6,360 nucleotides of DNA from Sulfurovum sp. Lineage in GTDB: Bacteria; Campylobacterota; Campylobacteria; Campylobacterales; Sulfurovaceae. Made by a program: the position numbers and the translations under genes. The notes beneath the pieces are model-generated. The model saw only the letters and a program-made list of their open reading frames with translations, was not told where the DNA came from and did not search any database. The stretch is taken from assembly GCA_020726085.1 (NCBI GenBank), contig DYTG01000097.1, positions 1 to 6,360 on the forward strand, read 5' to 3'. Positions within the stretch are counted from its first letter, which is position 1, and each line of letters opens with the position of its first letter. Shown piece after piece: positions 1 to 4,716 of the stretch.

Positions 1-51
1 CTCCTTGGGTTTTGGTTTGGTTATGATAGCTAAATTGGATGGATTTTTCAA
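1..51 (-). promoter_or_regulatory. Possible leftward promoter and ribosome binding site for a gene beyond the left edge
   Basis: Read on the minus strand, TTGAAA (46-51) and TATCAT (23-28) are separated by exactly 17 bases, a sigma-70 type arrangement. AAGGAG follows at 6-1, so transcription would start near 16 and the start codon would lie a few bases outside the window. The order promoter, short leader, Shine-Dalgarno is what a divergently transcribed gene would show. The -10 match is moderate, and no coding sequence is visible to confirm it. This is an inference from spacing only. Confidence 0.35.
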
Positions 52-88
52 TGTGTAAGAGTTAGAATATCTTTAGGAGTCATTATAA

Positions 89-251
89 TCAAATGGTTTT
101 AAATTTTTCTTTTATGCAAATGAACACGAGCCAAAGCATATTCATCTTATGAGAAGTGACGGCTTTGCCAAAATAGAACCAGTTGGCACTTGAAATTATA
201 CAAGAAAATAAAAATAATTTTAAAAGGATTTAGGATGAATGGTTTAATTAA
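89..251 (+). pseudogene. Degraded DUF4160-family gene (frameshifted, internally deleted, nonsense codon)
   Basis: Two pieces of a DUF4160 protein can be read in different frames. The first, from 89, gives NGFKFFFYANEHEPKHIH and continues LMRSDGFAKIEPVGT to a stop at 191-193; the aromatic run, the acidic turn and P-x-HIH followed by AKIE are the family hallmarks. The second, from 177, gives NQLALEIIQENKNNFKRI, then TAG (231-233), then DEWFN and TAA at 249-251. DUF4160 proteins usually end in ENK...W(D/N)E(Y/W)F, so this TAG sits where TGG (Trp) is expected. The pieces total about 54 codons against a usual 75-85, so some 20-25 central codons appear lost. Upstream of 89 the frame is closed by a TAA at 86-88, while the neighbouring frame reads ATA ATC AA(A), suggesting another one-base shift, and no start codon is evident. 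The ancestral stop would have overlapped the DUF2442 start by 17 bases, a typical coupled pair. The molecular function of DUF4160 is unknown to me. Confidence 0.75.
222..228 (+). promoter_or_regulatory. Ribosome binding site of the DUF2442 gene
   Basis: AAAAGGA lies six bases upstream of the ATG at 235. It decides the start in favour of that ATG over the in-frame TTG at 190, which has no such site. It lies inside the remnant of the upstream DUF4160 reading frame, as expected for an originally coupled gene pair. Confidence 0.6.
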
Positions 252-477
252 AGGCAAAGAAGTTCACTTTGATGAAGAGTATCTTCATCTAAAACTTGGA
301 GACAATAGAATTATATCAACACCTATTGAATGGCATGAACCACTAAAAAAAGCTACGATATCGCAATTGAAAGATTATAAATTAATTTGCTTCAATACTG
401 GTATTAAATGGGAATGTTTAGACTATCATTTAAATATAAAAAGTATGCTAGAATATTCACTAGAACAAGTAGCTTAA
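235..477 (+). CDS. DUF2442 domain-containing protein
   Basis: An 80-residue protein made almost entirely of one DUF2442 domain. The family pattern is clear: an N-terminal strand with VHFDEEYLHLKLGDNR (residues about 9-24), then the ST-P-IEW motif (about 28-33, where relatives have PLxW), the L-K-A-T-xxQL helix start (about 36-44), and the closing GIKWECLDYHLNIKSML (about 56-72), matching the usual GIHWPxLDEDISVxxLL. Here the usual LDED is LDYH, so the acidic pair is not conserved. There is no signal peptide or membrane segment. I chose the ATG at 235 because of its Shine-Dalgarno and because the 15 extra codons from the TTG at 190 are a lysine/isoleucine-rich stretch that belongs to the decayed upstream gene in another frame. 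The gene is visibly AT-richer than the operon beside it and converges on queA with only 23 bases between the stop codons. DUF2442 genes are, as I recall, often next to DUF4160 genes, and a toxin-antitoxin-like role has been suggested for such small pairs but is not established. The biochemical function is unknown. Confidence 0.8.
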   Translation: MNGLIKGKEVHFDEEYLHLKLGDNRIISTPIEWHEPLKKATISQLKDYKLICFNTGIKWECLDYHLNIKSMLEYSLEQVA

Positions 478-503
478 TCGGGATAGCAAGGCAAGATTGG
501 CTA
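470..503. other. Imperfect inverted repeat across the convergent ends of the DUF2442 gene and queA
   Basis: TAGC (470-473) pairs with GCTA (500-503) and AATC (476-479) pairs with GATT (495-498), with a small TT/G internal loop and a 15-base loop. The arms contain both convergent stop codons. Neither side has a T tract, so it is a poor intrinsic terminator. It may only be a weak bidirectional end or chance. Confidence 0.2.
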
Positions 504-1520
504 GATAATAAGCATCGCATCGCCGTAGCTGTAAAATCGGTAGTTGTTGGCAATGGCTTCTTGGTAGAGTTGAAGTGTTTTTTCTCGTCCCACAAAGGCA
601 CTCACAAGCATAATAAGGGTGCTTTTGGGTAGGTGAAAGTTGGTAAGGAGATAATTGACTCTTTGGGGTTGATTATAGGGATTGAGAAACAAATCGCACT
701 CTCCTTGAAGTTGGCGGGTTCTCATATAGTACTCTATGGTGCGTGTAACGGTTGTGCCAATAGCGAGTATTTTGCTTTGTGTATCAAGGATTTTGGCGGA
801 GGCGGAGGGGATATTGAAATACTCTGAATGCATGGGATGTTCTAAAATATTGGAAACCTCGACAGGCTTGAACGTCCCCGCTCCCACATGAAGCGTAAGG
901 GGATGAAGTTGATAGCTTTTGGCAAAACGTTCAAAAAGCTCATCACTAAAGTGCAATGAAGCCGTAGGAGCAGCAACGGCGCCCGCATGGGTAGCAAATA
1001 GGGTTTGGTAATCTTTTTCATCTTGTGCATTATCTTCTCGATGTATGTAGGGTGGCAAAGGGATATGCCCGATACGTTCAAGAAAAACAACAAGCTCTTC
1101 AAAGCCCAACGGGTTGCCCTCGTACCAAAACGTTACGGTTCGTAAGCCACTCTCATGCACATCTTCAACTTTTGCCCTCAAACCCTCTGCAAACTCTAGG
1201 ATACTTCCTATCTTAACTTTGCCTTTGATATAGACGCCGTAGCGTAAATTTTCAAGGGGTTTATTAAGCAACAACTCCACTTTGCCACCACTGCTCTTGA
1301 CCCCAAAGATACGCGCTTTGATTACTTTGGTGTCGTTGATAAAGACATGATGACAATCGCTTGGAATATGGTGCATTATATCTCGAAAAATAGCGTGGCT
1401 AAGCGTGTCGGTTTGGCGATTATAAACAAGAAGCCTAGAGCTATCACGAGGACTGAGGGGTGTTGTTGCGATAGACTCTTGAGGGAGATAATAGTCGTAG
1501 CTTTGCGTAAGAAGTTCCAT
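501..1520 (-). CDS. queA: S-adenosylmethionine:tRNA ribosyltransferase-isomerase QueA
   Basis: QueA transfers and isomerises the ribosyl group of S-adenosylmethionine onto 7-aminomethyl-7-deazaguanine at the wobble position of GUN-anticodon tRNAs, giving epoxyqueuosine, the penultimate step of queuosine synthesis in the cytoplasm. The 339 residues match the usual length of 340-360. Family blocks appear in order: YDYYLPQESIATTPLSPRDSSRLL (8-31), FINDTKVIKARIFG (60-73), GHIPLPPYI (151-159), the GAVAAPTASLHF block (180-191), LTLHVGAGTFKPV (208-220), AIGTTVTRTIE (253-263), LLTNFHLPKSTL (291-302) and a C-terminal YRFYSYGDAMLI. The FLNPYNQPQR stretch before LLTNFHLPKSTL, in place of the more common IYPGY form, is typical of Campylobacterota. 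The ATG at 1520 is three bases after the tatC stop and has no good Shine-Dalgarno, so translation probably depends on ribosomes finishing tatC. It is the last gene of the operon. The reading frame is intact. Confidence 0.96.
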   Translation of the reverse strand: MELLTQSYDYYLPQESIATTPLSPRDSSRLLVYNRQTDTLSHAIFRDIMHHIPSDCHHVFINDTKVIKARIFGVKSSGGKVELLLNKPLENLRYGVYIKGKVKIGSILEFAEGLRAKVEDVHESGLRTVTFWYEGNPLGFEELVVFLERIGHIPLPPYIHREDNAQDEKDYQTLFATHAGAVAAPTASLHFSDELFERFAKSYQLHPLTLHVGAGTFKPVEVSNILEHPMHSEYFNIPSASAKILDTQSKILAIGTTVTRTIEYYMRTRQLQGECDLFLNPYNQPQRVNYLLTNFHLPKSTLIMLVSAFVGREKTLQLYQEAIANNYRFYSYGDAMLII

Positions 1521-1523
1521 AGA

Positions 1524-2297
1524 TTAGGCTTTTTTATCCTCTTCTTCCTCGTCACTCTCTTCTTGGGAATCTTTGGGAGGTGCTGGATTGACCATTTTGG
1601 CAATCACAATAGAGACACCGTAGAGCAAAACCATAGGAATCGCCATTAAAAGCTGAGTAATAACATCAGGAGGTGTTAAAATAGCGGCCAAAATAAAGAT
1701 AATAACCACGGCGTATCGAAAAAACCCTTTAAGCATCTCATCGTCCACAAGTCCCAATACAGCAAAAAAGAAGGTGATAACGGGCAATTCAAAACTGATA
1801 CCAAAACCTATCATAATCTTGGTAAAAAAGCTAACGTATTCACCAATTTTTGGGGTAACTACGGCGATAGTGCTACCAAAATTGACCAAAAACTCAAATC
1901 CAAAAGGGACAACCACATAGTAAGCAAAGGCGGCTCCTATCAAAAACATCATTGTTGCAGCCGTTACGAAAGGTATGACGTATTTTTTCTCATTTTCATA
2001 GAGACCTGGGGCTATAAAGAGCCAAAATTGCCAAAAAATTACAGGTAACGACAACATAAGTCCCGAAAAAAAAGCTACTTTGATAGCGGTAAAAAATGCC
2101 TCGGCTACGCCTGTAGCGATGATTTGCGTACCTTTTGGCATAGCATCGACAAGAGGTTGTTTCATCCACTCCAAAATAGGCTCATAAAACATAAACGAAA
2201 GAGCAAAAAAGACAAAAACAGCCATCACAGAGTAAAAAATACGAGTACGCAACTCAATAAGATGGGGTTTTAAATCATGAAAGATACCTTCAGACAT
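1524..2297 (-). CDS. tatC: Sec-independent protein translocase subunit TatC
   Basis: TatC is the inner-membrane core of the twin-arginine translocase. It recognises the RR signal peptide and, with TatB, forms the receptor for folded, often cofactor-bearing proteins. The 257-residue protein has the six expected hydrophobic spans (roughly 20-38, 70-94, 107-130, 152-180, 193-208, 212-233). Signature residues are visible: HLIELRTR near the N terminus (12-19, with the conserved Glu and Arg of the signal-binding cytoplasmic face), FIAPGLYENEKKY (94-106), FELP (169-172) in the fourth helix and LTPPD (207-211). The C terminus is a short, very acidic cytoplasmic tail (SQEESDEEEEDKKA). The start ATG overlaps the tatB stop by one base (TAATG), and AGGAGAG (2306-2312, minus strand) inside the end of tatB serves as ribosome binding site. 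No tatA is present in this window; in relatives it is encoded elsewhere. Confidence 0.96.
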   Translation of the reverse strand: MSEGIFHDLKPHLIELRTRIFYSVMAVFVFFALSFMFYEPILEWMKQPLVDAMPKGTQIIATGVAEAFFTAIKVAFFSGLMLSLPVIFWQFWLFIAPGLYENEKKYVIPFVTAATMMFLIGAAFAYYVVVPFGFEFLVNFGSTIAVVTPKIGEYVSFFTKIMIGFGISFELPVITFFFAVLGLVDDEMLKGFFRYAVVIIFILAAILTPPDVITQLLMAIPMVLLYGVSIVIAKMVNPAPPKDSQEESDEEEEDKKA

Positions 2298-2686
2298 TAT
2301 TTACTCTCTCCTAATGTGGGTGTCGCTTTGGGTTCTTCAACGATAGTAGGTCTTTTTTCAAAAGTAATATTTTCACGTTTAGGCTTGATAGGTATCGCTT
2401 TTGGCTTCTCTTCTAGTATCTCATCAAACCCTAGATCGATATTTTTAAATCCTCGCAAATCATCCGTTGCACTCTCCAGCGCCCTTCGAGAACTCATCAT
2501 CTCCTCTTTAAGGTCGGCGATTTTAAGCTCCTCATCAATGACCGATTTGGCATCATGAATGCCTTTTTTGAAGCTTTTGATAAATTTGGCAATCTCCACC
2601 ATAGCCTTGGGCAACTTATCGGGACCCAAAAACAAAATAGCAACAATTAAAATCAAGACAATCTCCATAAAACCCAATCCAAACAT
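2297..2686 (-). CDS. tatB: Sec-independent protein translocase subunit TatB
   Basis: TatB binds TatC and passes RR-signal substrates from the receptor to the TatA pore. The 129-residue protein has the standard layout: a single N-terminal membrane helix (about 6-21) with the conserved Glu8 (MFGLGFMEI), the FLGPDKLP hinge (19-26), an amphipathic helix (27-45, KAMVEIAKFIKSFKKGI), a charged predicted helical region (about 45-80) with several acidic and basic residues, and a proline/lysine-rich, probably disordered tail. Glu8 and the FLGP(D/Q)(K/R)LP hinge mark it as TatB rather than TatA, as does its position directly before tatC. The ATG follows the stop codon of the phosphodiesterase gene with no gap (TAGATG). 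AAAGGA (2693-2698, minus strand) in the last codons of that gene is placed six bases upstream as its Shine-Dalgarno, so coupling is likely. Confidence 0.93.
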   Translation of the reverse strand: MFGLGFMEIVLILIVAILFLGPDKLPKAMVEIAKFIKSFKKGIHDAKSVIDEELKIADLKEEMMSSRRALESATDDLRGFKNIDLGFDEILEEKPKAIPIKPKRENITFEKRPTIVEEPKATPTLGESK

Positions 2687-3493
2687 CTATAGTCCTTTGC
2701 TGATAACCGTTGGTTTATCACTCATAATTTTGATTTTTTGTGCCTCTATGGCACGACCTTCACTATCGAGATCAAACACTACCATTTGCAAGATGGCACA
2801 ACACTTATCGGGTACATCAAAATGCCCTCCAATGGCAGTCGTAAATCGCTGGATAGGTATTTTGGTATCCATCCCTAGCACATTGTCTCTACACCCCGTC
2901 AGTCCCACATCGGTGACATAGCAACACCCGTCTATAATCTCCAAATCATCCGTTCCTACATGCGTATGTGTCCCCAATATCGCCGAAACGCTCTCTTTGA
3001 GCATAAACAACAAGGTACGTTTTTCGCTTGTAGTTTGCGCATGCATATCAATAATGATGTGTTTGTAGCCTTGGAGTTGCAACTTTTTAATCTCTTCTGT
3101 GACGATATTAAAGGGATTATCCACAAGCTCCATCATAAAGTAATAGCCCAAAAGGTTGATAATGGCTACCTTGTGGTGCTTGATAGTAGTCGTAAAGATG
3201 CCTTGACCAGGAGCTGATTTGGGATAGTTGAGAGGGCGAATAAGGGGAAACTCTTCAAAGAGTGGAAAAATATCTTTTTTGTCAAAGGAGTGATTGCCAC
3301 CGCTCATCATATCAATACCGTAGCCCAACAACTCTTCGCAATTTTTACGTGTAAGCCCAAAACCATGACTGGCGTTTTCGTAGTTGGCAATGACATAATC
3401 AATACCATACTCTTGACGAAGCCCATGAAGGTGTTTGCCAATCATCTCACGCCCTGGTCGCCCCACAATATCACCAATAAAAGCCACTCTCAT
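2687..3493 (-). CDS. YmdB-type (TIGR00282) metallophosphoesterase, probable 2',3'-cyclic-nucleotide 2'-phosphodiesterase
   Basis: A 268-residue cytoplasmic member of the calcineurin-like family TIGR00282, whose best-studied member is Bacillus subtilis YmdB, a phosphodiesterase acting on cyclic nucleotides and influencing RNA turnover and multicellular behaviour. (E. coli YmdB is an unrelated macrodomain protein, so I give no symbol.) All expected dinuclear metal ligands are visible: Asp8 in FIGDIVGRPG, Glu39 and Asn40 in NYENASHG, Asn67 and His68 in GGNHSFD, His151 in DMHAQTTSEK, and His176 and His178 in GTHTHVGTDD. The late family block TDVGLTGCRDNVLG (194-207) is also present. The length matches the family. 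There is no signal peptide. The ATG is eight bases after the fabH stop, and the nearest purine-rich stretch is in the last codons of fabH. What it does in Campylobacterota is not known to me, and the neighbouring genes do not point to one substrate. Confidence 0.88.
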   Translation of the reverse strand: MRVAFIGDIVGRPGREMIGKHLHGLRQEYGIDYVIANYENASHGFGLTRKNCEELLGYGIDMMSGGNHSFDKKDIFPLFEEFPLIRPLNYPKSAPGQGIFTTTIKHHKVAIINLLGYYFMMELVDNPFNIVTEEIKKLQLQGYKHIIIDMHAQTTSEKRTLLFMLKESVSAILGTHTHVGTDDLEIIDGCCYVTDVGLTGCRDNVLGMDTKIPIQRFTTAIGGHFDVPDKCCAILQMVVFDLDSEGRAIEAQKIKIMSDKPTVISKGL

Positions 3494-3501
3494 GCGTTTA
3501 T

Positions 3502-4503
3502 CTATTTTCCCTCAAAAGTCAAAAGCGCACTCGCCCATGTAAGTCCACCGCCAAAGGTATCAAGCAGCATCAAATCACCCGTTTTCAATCTTCCTGATTC
3601 GTAAATATCGTTGATTGCCATAGGGATAGAAGCAGCCGACGTGTTGCCGTATTTACCTACGGTCAAAACAATTTGTTCATCATCAAATTTGAGCGCATCG
3701 CCTACGGCTTTGATGATACGGTAGTTGGCTTGATGGGGAACGAAGTGTTTGATTTGGTGAGACTCAATAGCGTTGTGCTTTAATATATTTTTGACATCTT
3801 GGGTGAGGGTTTTGACAGCGAGTTTAAAGGTCTCATTGCCTTTCATCTTGACAAAATTAAGACCCTCATCAAGTACCTTTTGACTAGCAGGATGCACCGA
3901 ACCTGGTGCGGGGGTGACTAAAAAATCTCCGTAGCTTCCATCGGCACTCGCATGGACATCCATAATGGCTTTAGTTTTATCGCTTGTAGCACTAATGATA
4001 GCAGCACCTGCTCCATCGCCAAACAAAATGCACGTTCCTCTATCGCTGTAATCAACAATGGAGGAGAATTTTTCACTTCCTACAATAAGGACATTTTTTT
4101 TCATTCCCGATTCAATAAAGGCTTTGGCTATTGAGAGGAGATAGACAAATCCGCTACAAGCAGCCGAAATATCAAAAGCTTGAACATTGTGAATGCCCAA
4201 CTTATCACTAATAATACACGCCGTAGAGGGCATATTAAAATAATCAGGCGTGACGGTTGCACACATCACCAAATCAATAGCCTCTTTGGACAAACCAGAG
4301 CGTTCAATCGCCTTCTCACACGCCTTAACACCCATATCGCTTGTGTACTCATTATCCGCTGCAATATGCCTCGTTTTGATACCTGTTCGTTTTGTGATCC
4401 ACTCATCACTGGTATCAACCATCTCTTCAAGCATCTTGTTGTCCAAGATTTTTTCAGGGGCATAAGCACCTATCGATACAAATGAAGCATACGTTTTTGA
4501 CAT
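3502..4503 (-). CDS. fabH: 3-oxoacyl-[acyl-carrier-protein] synthase III FabH
   Basis: FabH condenses an acyl-CoA (usually acetyl-CoA) with malonyl-ACP to start type II fatty acid synthesis. The 333-residue protein carries the complete catalytic triad in the usual contexts: Cys116 in DISAACSGF, His257 in FVPHQANYRI and Asn287 in GKYGNTSAAS. The CoA-binding segment SDEWITKRTGI (32-42, with Trp35 and Arg39) and the C-terminal GGGLTWASAL are also intact. I start it at MSKTYASF because AAGGA lies five bases upstream and family proteins start a few residues before the SIGAYAPEK strand. The open frame continues 39 codons further upstream to 4620, but that part is AT-rich, contains two TATAAT boxes and has no family similarity. 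It is the first gene of the five-gene leftward operon. plsX, its usual neighbour in many bacteria, is not adjacent: the upstream gene is comM on the other strand. Confidence 0.95.
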   Translation of the reverse strand: MSKTYASFVSIGAYAPEKILDNKMLEEMVDTSDEWITKRTGIKTRHIAADNEYTSDMGVKACEKAIERSGLSKEAIDLVMCATVTPDYFNMPSTACIISDKLGIHNVQAFDISAACSGFVYLLSIAKAFIESGMKKNVLIVGSEKFSSIVDYSDRGTCILFGDGAGAAIISATSDKTKAIMDVHASADGSYGDFLVTPAPGSVHPASQKVLDEGLNFVKMKGNETFKLAVKTLTQDVKNILKHNAIESHQIKHFVPHQANYRIIKAVGDALKFDDEQIVLTVGKYGNTSAASIPMAINDIYESGRLKTGDLMLLDTFGGGLTWASALLTFEGK

Positions 4504-4508
4504 AACTT

Positions 4509-4513
4509 TCCTT
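4509..4513 (-). promoter_or_regulatory. Ribosome binding site of fabH
   Basis: AAGGA on the minus strand ends five bases before the ATG at 4503, inside TAAGGAAAGTT. It supports the 333-residue FabH over the longer open frame that begins at 4620. Confidence 0.7.
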
Positions 4514-4531
4514 AGAAGTGAAAATAAATCT

Positions 4532-4537
4532 ATTATA
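4532..4537 (-). promoter_or_regulatory. fabH-proximal -10 box
   Basis: A perfect TATAAT on the minus strand (GGTAATATAATAGA). A transcript would begin near 4525 and carry a leader of about 22 bases that still contains the fabH Shine-Dalgarno. No -35 hexamer is recognisable at the right distance, which is normal for campylobacterotal housekeeping promoters. Confidence 0.45.
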
Positions 4538-4564
4538 TTACCATAATAAGATAAGAAACGCAGG

Positions 4565-4570
4565 ATTATA
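4565..4570 (-). promoter_or_regulatory. fabH-distal -10 box
   Basis: A perfect TATAAT on the minus strand in AAAAAGAGTATAATCC, preceded by a long A/T run. A transcript would begin near 4558 and give a leader of about 55 bases. This context looks the stronger of the two fabH boxes. Only mapping of 5' ends can tell whether one or both are used. Confidence 0.55.
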
Positions 4571-4579
4571 CTCTTTTTA

Positions 4580-4591
4580 AAATTTAAATTT
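4580..4591. repeat. Perfect 12-base palindrome upstream of the distal fabH promoter
   Basis: AAATTTAAATTT is its own reverse complement and begins 10 bases upstream of the distal fabH -10 box, where a -35 element or an operator would be. In such AT-rich DNA it may be chance, so an operator role is only a possibility. Confidence 0.3.
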
Positions 4592-4703
4592 GATAAGATA
4601 ATGGGGTAAAAAGAGAACAACTCTTCTTCCTTTCGTAGATATTAAGCAAAACAATAGGAGCTTTTGATAGAGAGAAATTACCTCATTCTTATCATTATTA
4701 GAT

Positions 4704-4709
4704 TATAGT
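4704..4709 (+). promoter_or_regulatory. comM -10 box, implying a leaderless or nearly leaderless transcript
   Basis: TATAGT in TTAGATTATAGTTGCATTTATG differs from TATAAT by one base and ends seven bases before the comM ATG. With the usual spacing, transcription would start at about 4716-4717, on the initiation codon. No Shine-Dalgarno-like sequence is present between the box and the ATG, which fits. A promoter further upstream cannot be excluded. Confidence 0.4.
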
Positions 4710-4716
4710 TGCATTT

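Noticed and set aside
190..234. Extended start of the DUF2442 gene from a TTG at 190
   Set aside because: There is no ribosome binding site, and the same bases encode the DUF4160 C-terminal remnant in another frame; the ATG at 235 fits the domain boundary.
82..251. Programmed frameshifting to express the DUF4160 pieces
   Set aside because: There is no clear slippery heptamer at the join, a central segment is missing, and a further stop follows in the second frame, so decay is the simpler reading.
3117..3125. TTATCCACA, a perfect E. coli-type DnaA box
   Set aside because: It is a single copy within the phosphodiesterase coding sequence with no cluster or AT-rich unwinding element nearby, so it is likely chance.
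4504..4620. Open 39-codon N-terminal extension of fabH
   Set aside because: It lies in AT-rich promoter DNA with two TATAAT boxes, has no FabH similarity, and the ATG at 4503 has its own Shine-Dalgarno.
4611..4625. AAGAG-AACAA-CTCTT hairpin between fabH and comM
   Set aside because: It is only five pairs, A/T-rich, with no T tract; too weak to call a terminator or operator.
4656..4708. Short leader ORF before comM (AGGAG, then TTG and 13 further codons, rich in Ile and Leu)
   Set aside because: The spacing of three bases is too short, the start codon is weak, and it runs into the proposed comM -10 box.
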